This document shows, one piece after another, positions 1 to 6,691 of a stretch of DNA of 8,750 bases; positions within the stretch are counted from its first letter, which is position 1; each line of letters starts with the position of its first letter. The notes beneath the pieces are model-generated. The model was given only the letters and a program-made list of their open reading frames with translations. It did no database searches and had not been told where the DNA came from. The stretch lies in NCBI GenBank assembly GCA_938041945.1, contig CALISC010000055.1:1-8750 (forward strand), in the 5' to 3' direction. Position numbers and translations under genes: made by a program. This DNA comes from an uncultured Acholeplasmataceae bacterium (GTDB lineage Bacteria > Bacillota_I > Bacilli_A > Acholeplasmatales > Acholeplasmataceae).

Positions 1-28
1 GCCTGTAATCCCAGCACTTTGAGAGGCC
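1..28. repeat. Human Alu-like fragment at the contig edge
   Basis: These 28 bases match the conserved left-arm segment of the primate Alu consensus that begins GCCTGTAATCCCAGCACTTT, with one difference at base 22 (A where the consensus has G). The match stops after GAGGCC; the following C/T-rich and T7A7 bases (35-48) do not continue Alu. A 27/28 match to the commonest human repeat at the very end of the sequence is best explained as a host-DNA chimera or misassembly rather than bacterial sequence. The junction lies somewhere in 28-35. Confidence 0.8.
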
Positions 29-71
29 CCTTTCTTTTTTTAAAAAAATAGAAGTTATTAGTTTATATATA

Positions 72-101
72 AAACAACAGCCAATTACTTGGCTGTTGTT
101 T
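72..101 (-). terminator. Rho-independent terminator of the ABC importer operon
   Basis: A perfect 13-bp inverted repeat (AAACAACAGCCAA / TTGGCTGTTGTTT) closes a 4-nt loop, about 30 nt after the TAA stop of the lipoprotein gene. On the minus strand the stem runs into TTTTATATATA, an adequate U-rich tail. On the plus strand the stem is followed by TTTATTATTTTT, so it could also stop transcription arriving from the left. Confidence 0.88.
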
Positions 102-132
102 ATTATTTTTAAAAACTTTCGTTTTATATGGA

Positions 133-1806
133 TTACTCGTATTTGCAGTGTTTATCGTAGTAAAACTTAAGTAGGTCTTGAATTCTTTCAAGACGTTTTG
201 CTTTCGCAACACTGTTATAAGCTTCGATTGGTTTTTTGTCTTTGCTTTCCTCTTTTGTGACAATTTCTTTACCAACTTCTGCATCAGTTAACACGTTTTT
301 AATAATGTTTAGTGCAACTGTGCGGGCATTTGAAGATTTTTCGTAAGCAATTGATTGGAAAGTGTTTTTCTTGTCAAGAGTCTCTTTGATAGTTTCAAAA
401 GATTTAGCAACTAAACCTTCTAGCGTGCTTTGAGCCTTATTTTCTTTAATAAAGTTTTTAATTTCTTGAGTTTCAAACACGTCTTTACGTGGTGCTGCGT
501 AGCCTTTTGCTAAAGAAAAGTCACGCACGTTTTCTTTGCTGAATAAGAATTTAAATACTTCGTAGGCTTTTTGGTTAGATACGTTTTTATAAGAGTCTTC
601 GCCTTCTTTTGCTTGGTCAAGCATCGCAATTGAAGGACCTTGGAAAATAGAAGCTCCAGAAAGTTTGTCTTCTTTTAGGTTAGGATATTTAGCCTTAGCA
701 ACGTCGTATGCAGATTGTGCATTGTGTTGAAGAGTTTTAAAGTCTGCATTATTAGGGTCAGTTGCAAGCAAGTCATTTGCTTCTTTTAATTGAGTTTTTC
801 TAAGTTGAAGTTCAGGTTGAGGAAGTGGAAGCATGCCTACTTCGAATTGGTTGTTTTTATCTGGAATGTTGTAGCCAACTCCACCAGATGAAGAAATAGT
901 AAACACGATTTGTTTGTTTTTAAACGCAGTTGAGTTATATTTGTTTCCACAAGTTGCACCAGTTGTAAATAAATTTTGAGCAGCGTAGCCTTTTAGAGTG
1001 TCTAGCATTTCGACTAATTGCGCATTTTGTGTAGTGTCGTGGAAGAAAGCATCACCTTTAAGTTCGCCGTCCTTTTTCACAAAATCGGTGTAAGGCAGAC
1101 CATATTGTTTTGCCATAGTGATTAGCATGTTAGCGTCTGAGTCGTAGCCAAATACTGCTGTGCGTTCAAATTGTTTTTTAGTTTTACCAGGTTCTTTTGG
1201 ATCTGGAAGGTCAACTAAATTGTCAAACTTTTCAGTATATTTTTCGCGATATTCTTTAGCCATTTCCCAAATACCTTCCCAAGTTTTTACTTTTTCAGTA
1301 AAGTTAGGAATTTCTGCGGCTAGTTCTTTGTTGTAAAGAATAACTTCAGTAGAAAGACCAAATGGAGTAGTGTAGATTCCTTTTTCAGAAAGTGGAGATT
1401 CTTTTACGAAATCGTAAAATTGTTCATCCCAGTCTTTTTTAAATTCAGCGTCGCTGATGTATTTTTTTTGAAGCTGAGTTCCTTCATTGATGAACTTAGT
1501 TAAGTCAAGGACGTTTTTACGGTTTTCGTTAAATGAAGCTACGTGGTCAGGATAAGCGATAACAAGGTTTGGGCGGTTGTTGGTAGAAAGAGTTTTGTCA
1601 ATCGCACCTTTGATGTCTTGGTATCCTCCCTTTTGTTCAAGTTTAACGGTGATTCCAGTTTTTTTAGTGAAATCTTTTAATCTTTTTTCAATGGCAGTGA
1701 TGTCTTTTTTACCAAAAGTGTGCCAAAAAGTTACATCATATTTACCACAAGCAGTTAAAAATAGTGTTGAGAAGATAGCAATTAACGCTAAAAATAATTT
1801 TCTCAT
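133..1806 (-). CDS. Extracellular solute-binding lipoprotein of a CUT1-type ABC importer
   Basis: Captures the solute outside the cell and delivers it to the permeases encoded upstream. Residues 1-20 form a lipoprotein signal (Met-Arg-Lys, hydrophobic core, lipobox LTAC with Cys20). The mature N-terminus reads as a family 1 solute-binding fold: VTFWHTFG (25-32), KGGYQD (59-64, reminiscent of UgpB KGGYDD), NLVIAYPDH (80-88), and FQGPSIAML followed by GYAAPRK (388-441), the usual C-lobe pattern. At 557 residues it is longer than the usual 420-450. One extra piece is a charged helical segment at about 331-383 between GMLPLPQ and SGASIFQGP; another Lys/Glu-rich stretch lies at about 505-545. It is the last operon gene, 27 nt after the permease, with an AGGA ribosome site 6 nt before ATG. 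Sugar or glycerol-3-phosphate are both plausible substrates; the sequence does not settle which. Confidence 0.9.
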   Translation of the reverse strand: MRKLFLALIAIFSTLFLTACGKYDVTFWHTFGKKDITAIEKRLKDFTKKTGITVKLEQKGGYQDIKGAIDKTLSTNNRPNLVIAYPDHVASFNENRKNVLDLTKFINEGTQLQKKYISDAEFKKDWDEQFYDFVKESPLSEKGIYTTPFGLSTEVILYNKELAAEIPNFTEKVKTWEGIWEMAKEYREKYTEKFDNLVDLPDPKEPGKTKKQFERTAVFGYDSDANMLITMAKQYGLPYTDFVKKDGELKGDAFFHDTTQNAQLVEMLDTLKGYAAQNLFTTGATCGNKYNSTAFKNKQIVFTISSSGGVGYNIPDKNNQFEVGMLPLPQPELQLRKTQLKEANDLLATDPNNADFKTLQHNAQSAYDVAKAKYPNLKEDKLSGASIFQGPSIAMLDQAKEGEDSYKNVSNQKAYEVFKFLFSKENVRDFSLAKGYAAPRKDVFETQEIKNFIKENKAQSTLEGLVAKSFETIKETLDKKNTFQSIAYEKSSNARTVALNIIKNVLTDAEVGKEIVTKEESKDKKPIEAYNSVAKAKRLERIQDLLKFYYDKHCKYE

Positions 1807-1819
1807 AATTTTTCCTACA

Positions 1820-1840
1820 GGGTTAATTTAATTCTAACCC
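1820..1840 (-). promoter_or_regulatory. Small hairpin at the permease/lipoprotein junction
   Basis: An inverted repeat GGGTTA...TAACCC (6-bp arms, 9-nt loop) covers the TAG stop of the second permease and lies just before the AGGA ribosome site of the lipoprotein gene. It lacks a T-tract, so it is not a classical terminator. In other importers such junction hairpins protect or process mRNA so that the binding protein is made in excess; that role here is inference from position. Confidence 0.35.
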
Positions 1841-3276
1841 TTAGTTCCACCGCGGGCAACACCGCGCATGATATATTTACGAAGGAAGATAAAGACAAGT
1901 AGTAGTGGGATAAGAACGATAACAGTTGCAGCCATCTGGCGTTCAACTGCTATACGGTTTGACTCTTGGTCTACAAATGCAGAGCGCAACCATACAGTAA
2001 TTAGTTTAAAGTTTTGACCGGCTACTAGGTTTGGCCAAATATAGGCGTTCCAAGAACCCATTAGTTTTAAAATTGTGATGGTGATAATTGAAGAGTTGGC
2101 AAGTGGTACCATGACTTTCCATAGGTACTTAAAGTCAGAAGTTCCGTCAACTTTGGCAGCATAATAAAGTTCATTTGGAATTTGGCGGAAGTTTTGGCGA
2201 ATTAAGTAAATATGAAAGACTGTGACTAAGAACGGTACGGTCATTGCGAGAAACGGAGCCCCCGAGAAAGCAGGTGCTTGGTCAGTCCATCCAAGCCGAG
2301 AAACTGTACCATAGTTTGTAATTACCATCATTTCACCTGGAATCATCATGGTAGAAAGCATTACTTTAAATATTGTGTCGCGACCTTTGAACTCTAGACG
2401 AGACAGGGCAAATGCACCAATAATTGACATAAAGGTACCAACAATAGTTGAAGAAATACCCACAATTAAGGTGTTTAGCAAGTATCTAGTGAAACGGTCA
2501 GAAGGTGCGTTTTCTTCACCTTCAATTTTGCCAGGCAGGCCTTTTAACTCACTCGCTAAATTTTGATATTTACGGTCAGCCACTTGGTATGCCAAGTCTT
2601 TGTTTCTTAGTTTTAAGTAATCAGGTTTATAAATTTGTTCGTCTTTCCAAGTTGAAAATTTAGTTAAATCAGCGTTATATTGAGCAGAAAACTTAGAAAT
2701 ATAATCACTTATGTTGCCTAATTGAACTTGAATTTTAGCCTTTTCAGCTTTGGTTTTAGCCTCTTTTATTTTGGCTTCTAGAATTGCTTTTTCGGCTAGT
2801 TTGTCTTTATATGCTTGATACGCGTATTTAGAGTTATCAAGGATATAAGGTTCAAGTGCTTGAGTGTAGTAGGCGTCTGTGTATAGATTTTTAGGATCAC
2901 CCTTTAAAAGTGCTTCTAACTTGGATTTTTCTTGGTCTGTTAAAGCAATTTTATCGCGTTCTTTTTTGGCGGTCTGAACAACTCCGTTTGGACCTTCGTA
3001 TTCTTTTAGTTTTTGTTGAAGCAAGCGAATGTTGGTAAGTCTGGTTCCGTTAAAAGCGTATGAGTAGTTTTTCCAAGTCCAAGCATGTGGATAGAGAGTT
3101 GGTGGTTCTTCAAGGACTTCAGATTCGTTTTTAAAGGAAGTATTTAGCATCCAGTAAAAAGGCACGATAATCATTAAGGCCATAATAGACAAGAAAATGA
3201 TTGCAACTGTTTTTTGAGAGGCTGACTTAATTTTTTGATAGACTAGTTTTTTCTTAACATCAATTCTTTCGTTCAT
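1834..3276 (-). CDS. ABC importer permease (MalG/UgpE-like) with a large extracellular helical insertion
   Basis: Second membrane subunit of the importer. Membrane segments are visible at about 22-44, 264-290, 303-322, 342-360, 393-410 and 447-465. The EAA loop that contacts the ATPase is at 369-395 (YYAAKVDGTSDFKYLWKVMVPL), and the C-terminus KYIMRGVARGGTKG is typical of the family. Usual length is 270-300 residues; this protein has 480. The excess is a single block, about residues 77-258, between WKNYSYAFNG after the first membrane helix and RFTRYLLNTL before the second. It is rich in Lys, Glu, Ala and Gln with heptad-like stretches (for example 155-185) and by topology should lie outside the cell. 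The gene starts 17 nt after the first permease, with an AGAGG ribosome site touching that gene's stop. The start codon is well supported; the insertion's function is unknown. Confidence 0.92.
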   Translation of the reverse strand: MNERIDVKKKLVYQKIKSASQKTVAIIFLSIMALMIIVPFYWMLNTSFKNESEVLEEPPTLYPHAWTWKNYSYAFNGTRLTNIRLLQQKLKEYEGPNGVVQTAKKERDKIALTDQEKSKLEALLKGDPKNLYTDAYYTQALEPYILDNSKYAYQAYKDKLAEKAILEAKIKEAKTKAEKAKIQVQLGNISDYISKFSAQYNADLTKFSTWKDEQIYKPDYLKLRNKDLAYQVADRKYQNLASELKGLPGKIEGEENAPSDRFTRYLLNTLIVGISSTIVGTFMSIIGAFALSRLEFKGRDTIFKVMLSTMMIPGEMMVITNYGTVSRLGWTDQAPAFSGAPFLAMTVPFLVTVFHIYLIRQNFRQIPNELYYAAKVDGTSDFKYLWKVMVPLANSSIITITILKLMGSWNAYIWPNLVAGQNFKLITVWLRSAFVDQESNRIAVERQMAATVIVLIPLLLVFIFLRKYIMRGVARGGTKG

Positions 3277-3293
3277 TTTAAGTTAACCTCTTT

Positions 3294-4250
3294 TTAGTAG
3301 TGTACCTTTTTCTTAGATGCCCAAGTACTTACAAAAGTAAGCGCCAGGATAATCAAGAAAAGCACTACAGCACCGGCTGCACCTTGGGCGTAGCCAGAGC
3401 CGCTATCGGCAAGTTTGTCATAAACATAACCAACTACTGTGTTCATTCTCGCACGAAGAGTAGGGTCGTTAAATAGACCGATAACCGCGGCATATGTTTT
3501 GAAGGCTCCGATTAGTGAAGTAATTACAACATACAAAATCATTGGAGAAATCAGCGGAACAGTGATTTTGTAGAAAGTTCGCCAAGATGAAGTTCCGTCA
3601 ATTTTAGCAGCGTCGTAGTATTGTTTGTTAATTCCTTGAAGGGCACCCATGAAAATCAAGATTTTAAAAGGCAGACCTGACCAAGTGATGTAAAACAAGG
3701 TAACTGCACGCATTGCGCCGTCTGTAGCGGCAGCGTAGCCGTGTTGTCCAACGGCAGCTGGATTTAGCCAGTTAGTTTTGCCGATGCCAAATAGTCCTAA
3801 AAACGAGTTGACAAGACCAGATTGGTAGTCAAAAAGTACAGCAAACACTAAACCAATGGCGATAGTGTTGGTAATATATGGCAAGAAGAAAATAGTTTGG
3901 AAAAACGAACGAATGCGTTTAACCGACATTAAAGACACACAAATTCCAAGAGCAATCATTGTAGAAAGTGGGACTGTTACAAAAACTATTAGCGCTGTGT
4001 TTTTTAAAGCCAGCCCGAAATCTGAGTGTTCAGCAAATAGTGCACGGTAGTTGTCAAAACTAAAAGAACCTGGGCTAAGTGTTTGGATATCTCGGCGGAA
4101 AGTTGGGTCAAACGAAATCAAAATGGTTTTAATTAGTGGGTAGAAGGTAAAAATAACCATTAAGGTCAGGATTGGAAGTAGGTATACCCAACCTTTGTTG
4201 TTTTGAAACCAGATTTTTAGTTTTCTTCGTGCATCGACACGCAAATGCAT
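3294..4250 (-). CDS. ABC importer permease (MalF/UgpA-like)
   Basis: First membrane subunit, forming the translocation path with the downstream permease. It has a cytoplasmic basic N-terminus (RVDARRKLKIW), a first membrane helix at about 22-46, further segments near 83-107, 117-140, 184-205, 236-258 and 288-310, and the EAA coupling loop at 211-236 (YYDAAKIDGTSSWRTFYKIT, then VPLISP). Length (318) is normal for UgpA-type permeases without the large MalF P2 loop, so unlike its three partners it has no major insertion. A modest Ala/Gly-rich loop at about 160-182 is slightly longer than usual. The ATG overlaps the TAA stop of the ATPase gene by one base, indicating translational coupling. Assignment to the CUT1 permease family is firm; the substrate is not. 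Confidence 0.94.
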   Translation of the reverse strand: MHLRVDARRKLKIWFQNNKGWVYLLPILTLMVIFTFYPLIKTILISFDPTFRRDIQTLSPGSFSFDNYRALFAEHSDFGLALKNTALIVFVTVPLSTMIALGICVSLMSVKRIRSFFQTIFFLPYITNTIAIGLVFAVLFDYQSGLVNSFLGLFGIGKTNWLNPAAVGQHGYAAATDGAMRAVTLFYITWSGLPFKILIFMGALQGINKQYYDAAKIDGTSSWRTFYKITVPLISPMILYVVITSLIGAFKTYAAVIGLFNDPTLRARMNTVVGYVYDKLADSGSGYAQGAAGAVVLFLIILALTFVSTWASKKKVHY

Positions 4251-4263
4251 TAGATAATCCTTT
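4248..4263 (-). promoter_or_regulatory. Overlapping stop/start (TAATG) with embedded ribosome binding site
   Basis: On the minus strand the ATPase stop TAA shares its last A with the permease ATG. An AAAGGA Shine-Dalgarno sequence (complement of 4258-4263) lies 7 nt before the ATG, inside the last ATPase codons. This supports the chosen permease start and suggests coupled synthesis of the ATPase and first permease. Confidence 0.8.
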
Positions 4264-6475
4264 CGCCAGTTTCTTCGTCAAATACGAAGACTTTTGAATA
4301 ATCTAGAGACATCTTAACTTTTCCGTCTTTTAGTTTTTTAGAGTCATTAACATCAGAAAGAATTACTCTAAATGTACGGTTAGTTGCTTGAGGATGCGCA
4401 GCGATTAAGGTTAAGTCGCGGCCAATTGACTCAAAATATTGATAATTTAAAGTCAAGCAACCGTTTTCCTTGTCTACTGTGTAGGCTTCTGGGCGAATAC
4501 CAACTAAGTAGTTTCTGTCTGGATACATCTTTGAGTGTTTTGCGGTAATTGCTTCACCTTCTTTGGATTTAATAAAGTCAAGGAAAGCAGCCGCAATTTT
4601 GTCAGGAATTACAATTGGATATTGACACGCTAAGATTGTTGAAACTGACGCGAAGAAGTAAGTGCCTGTGCGCACACCTTCATCAGTTGCGCTTTGGCCG
4701 TTGACTTTAAGTTCTTTTAGTCCAGATTCTTTAAGTAAGTCGTATTGAATGAAGCCAATTGCAAGTGGGTTTTCTGAAATTGCTTTAATTAACTCATCAT
4801 TGTTTTGAACAATAGTTTCGTGTAGAGTTGGCAAAGTTACTCCAAAAATTTTCTTAGGTAGACGAATAATGTCTAGTTTTTGGAAAGCCAGAGTTCTCAC
4901 ACCACTACGTTTGTGGTGCAGCACAGTATGAATTGATTTCTTCATGAAATCAATGTTTTCAGGTAGAGTTGTGTCAATTAGTTTGTCCCATTTAGTTAAT
5001 TTCTTTTGGAAAATCGCTTTTAAGGTAGCAGATGAAAGTTCTGTAAGCGGAGAGTTTTGAGCAACTACTGGAACTACGGCTTTGGCAGTGAAACGGCGAG
5101 TAAAGCGTTTAGTTGCGCGTTCAAAGTTAGGGTTAAGTTCGCGGTTTACTAAACCAAGGTGGAAACGAGGGTCGATGTATGGAGAGCGGTCTGCTTCAAT
5201 AGTTTGAATTTGTTCTTGAAGTAGTTTGATTTTACCCTTAGTAGTTTCAATTGCTTGCCCTAGTTTTTGAATTTTTTGTTCAAGTCTAGTGATTTTAACT
5301 TCGTCAATAAAGTCTTTGTTTGCTTTAACTTCAACAATTTGCGCTTCAGTTCTGGCGATTTTTGCTTGGTAGTATTCAATTTGATATTTTTTGTATTCTA
5401 TCTTTTGGTTTAATTTAGCCACAGCTAAATCTTTAGTTTTTTTAGGTGCTTTACGGCGGTTACCTTGAACTAAAGTGAAACCTTCTGTGGCTCCGTTTAA
5501 AGTAAAGTCATAAAGGAAACCACCAGCGATTTTTGAAAACTCAGAAAGCAGTGGTTCAATTTCTGCTTTTAATTGACCACAACCCGCGATATGCAAAGTT
5601 ACATCTGAATTGTCTCGCTCTACTACTGGGTGGTTTTGTTTAAGCTCAGCCCAAGATTTAACTACAGCCTTAGCGCCTTTGGCAGAAAGAATGTCTTCGT
5701 CTCCAATAAACACACGGTCTTTTTTGATGTGTGCTTTAAATAGGTTAATTGGTGGAGTACCTAAAAACTTCGCTACAAACAAGTTAGCAGGGTTGTCATA
5801 AATTTGTTGAGGAACACCGCGTTGTTGTTCAACACCTGCTTCCATTAAAACGATTTCATCACAAATAGACATCGCCTCTTCTTGGTCGTGTGTTACGAAA
5901 ACTGCAGTGATTCCGGTTTCTTTTTGAATACGTTTAATCTCTTCACGCATTTGTAGACGCAGACGAGCGTCAAGGTTTGAAAGTGGTTCGTCAAGTAGCA
6001 GGACTTTTGGTTTTTTAACTAAAGCACGAGCGATGGCTACACGTTGTTGTTGACCACCTGAAAGTTGAGAAGGTTTACGTTCAAGTAAGTTAGCAATACC
6101 AACTAGGCGCGCAACCTCTTCTACCATATCGTCAATTTCGTTGGCAGGCACATGCATGTTTTGAAGTGGAAACATAATGTTTTCGCGAATTGTTAAATGA
6201 GGATACAAGGCATAGTTTTGAAAAACTAGCCCAATTCCACGTTTGTCGGCAGAAAGTGGAGTAACATCCTCATCGCCAAAAATAATTTTACCGCCAGATG
6301 GCTCATGTAGCCCGGCGATCATATATAGGGTGGTTGATTTTCCACAACCAGAAGGTCCAAGTAGACCAATTAGCTTACCATCGCCAACTGTGATAGATAA
6401 TTTATCAACTGCTGTTGTTTCGCGTTTTTGTTTGTCGACGAAAATTTTTGTAAGACCTTGTAATTTAACTTCCAT
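4250..6475 (-). CDS. UgpC/MalK/MsmX-like importer ATPase with a nested PstS-like domain and coiled coil
   Basis: Energises the importer from the cytoplasmic face. Residues 1-240 are a complete ABC ATPase: Walker A GPSGCGKST (40-48), Q-loop Q86, signature LSGGQ (138-142), Walker B VLLLDE (158-163), D-loop SNLD (166-169), switch H196, and FLGTPPINLF (237-246), which opens the regulatory region. TOBE-like sequence resumes at VGIRPEAY (658-665) and runs to residue 741. Between them is an insertion resembling a PstS-type binding protein: IAGCGQLKAEIEPLLSEF (296-313), NGATEG (327-332), LGLVNREL (440-447), PLTELSSATLKAIFQKKLTKW (476-496), SGVRTLAF (524-531), NPLAIGF (569-575) and AAFLDFIKSKEGEAI (629-643). 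A coiled coil (about 349-430) interrupts it. MalK homologues are usually 360-370 residues. ATG has AAAGGAG 4 nt upstream. Catalytic residues are intact; the PstS-like assignment is by eye and needs a profile search. Confidence 0.9.
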   Translation of the reverse strand: MEVKLQGLTKIFVDKQKRETTAVDKLSITVGDGKLIGLLGPSGCGKSTTLYMIAGLHEPSGGKIIFGDEDVTPLSADKRGIGLVFQNYALYPHLTIRENIMFPLQNMHVPANEIDDMVEEVARLVGIANLLERKPSQLSGGQQQRVAIARALVKKPKVLLLDEPLSNLDARLRLQMREEIKRIQKETGITAVFVTHDQEEAMSICDEIVLMEAGVEQQRGVPQQIYDNPANLFVAKFLGTPPINLFKAHIKKDRVFIGDEDILSAKGAKAVVKSWAELKQNHPVVERDNSDVTLHIAGCGQLKAEIEPLLSEFSKIAGGFLYDFTLNGATEGFTLVQGNRRKAPKKTKDLAVAKLNQKIEYKKYQIEYYQAKIARTEAQIVEVKANKDFIDEVKITRLEQKIQKLGQAIETTKGKIKLLQEQIQTIEADRSPYIDPRFHLGLVNRELNPNFERATKRFTRRFTAKAVVPVVAQNSPLTELSSATLKAIFQKKLTKWDKLIDTTLPENIDFMKKSIHTVLHHKRSGVRTLAFQKLDIIRLPKKIFGVTLPTLHETIVQNNDELIKAISENPLAIGFIQYDLLKESGLKELKVNGQSATDEGVRTGTYFFASVSTILACQYPIVIPDKIAAAFLDFIKSKEGEAITAKHSKMYPDRNYLVGIRPEAYTVDKENGCLTLNYQYFESIGRDLTLIAAHPQATNRTFRVILSDVNDSKKLKDGKVKMSLDYSKVFVFDEETGERII

Positions 6476-6491
6476 ACCGCTCCTTTATTGT

Positions 6492-6513
6492 GCCATTTTC
6501 TTCATTTTATGGC
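6492..6513 (-). promoter_or_regulatory. Weak hairpin in the importer 5' leader
   Basis: The leader between the predicted start of transcription (about 6529) and the ATPase ATG contains GCCAT/ATGGC arms (5 bp) around a 12-nt A-rich loop. It ends 5 nt before the AAAGGAG ribosome site. It is too weak to call a riboswitch or attenuator; it may be incidental. Confidence 0.2.
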
Positions 6514-6535
6514 GTGTGTATATAGAGATATTTAT

Positions 6536-6564
6536 ATTATATAGAATGAAAAAAATAAAGTCAA
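6536..6564 (-). promoter_or_regulatory. Strong sigma-A-type promoter of the importer operon
   Basis: On the minus strand, TTGACT (complement of 6559-6564) is separated by exactly 17 nt from a perfect TATAAT (complement of 6536-6541). Transcription should start near 6529, leaving a leader of about 54 nt before the ATPase ATG. No equally good promoter was seen inside the operon. Confidence 0.88.
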
Positions 6565-6572
6565 AATATTAA

Positions 6573-6588
6573 ATGTATACGCTTACAT
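6573..6588 (-). promoter_or_regulatory. cre-like operator (CcpA or another LacI-family regulator)
   Basis: The minus-strand 16-mer ATGTAAGCGTATACAT agrees at every position with the cre consensus WTGNNARCGNWWWCAW and has the central CG typical of LacI-family operators. The flanking bases extend the symmetry to AAATGTA...TACATTT (6571-6590). Its centre is about 51 bp upstream of the predicted start of transcription, just beyond the -35 box. CcpA can activate from such upstream positions in Bacillus, but a dedicated sugar-responsive LacI-type repressor is equally possible. No regulator gene is in the window. Confidence 0.72.
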
Positions 6589-6600
6589 TTTGAAAAATGT
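6585..6600. promoter_or_regulatory. Second palindrome overlapping the cre-like site
   Basis: ACATTTTGAAAAATGT is a near-perfect palindrome (7-bp arms ACATTTT/AAAATGT around GA). It shares its ACAT with the right half of the cre-like operator, so three TACATTT/AAATGT-type half-sites lie in tandem from 6571 to 6600, upstream of the importer promoter. It may be an extra operator half or an A/T-tract element; no protein can be named. Confidence 0.4.
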
Positions 6601-6643
6601 CATAAAATAATGTTGTTTTTTGAAGTAAGTTTAGTAAATTTTT

Positions 6644-6679
6644 AAAAAAATTGTGTTTCTATACGGCTTAGTTTAGAAA
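6644..6679 (-). terminator. Possible weak terminator after the HNH-like gene
   Basis: On the minus strand, starting 13 nt after the TAA stop, TTTCTA and TAGAAA arms (complement of 6674-6679 and 6656-6661) enclose a 12-nt loop. They are followed after CACAA by a run of seven T (complement of 6644-6650). The stem is only 6 bp and AT-rich, so termination is likely incomplete and read-through into the importer operon is possible. Confidence 0.35.
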
Positions 6680-6691
6680 TCTTGTTCTTGT

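Noticed and set aside
35..48. T7A7 palindrome near the left end as a possible terminator or origin element
   Set aside because: It is a simple A/T tract next to the Alu junction with no GC stem, so it may itself be a chimera artefact.
6482..6505. Six-codon leader reading frame (MKKMAQ, then TAA) just upstream of and in frame with the importer ATPase gene
   Set aside because: It has no ribosome binding site and no run of regulatory codons, and such short frames arise by chance in A-rich leaders.
6243..6572. Plus-strand 109-codon frame opposite the start of the ATPase gene
   Set aside because: It is antisense to the highly conserved P-loop coding region, begins with TTG without a ribosome site, and its product resembles nothing; it is a shadow frame.
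6601..6691. Possible small RNA or riboswitch in the gap between the two operons
   Set aside because: Only an AT-rich 6-bp hairpin with a T-run is visible; no conserved riboswitch core or tRNA-like fold could be recognised.
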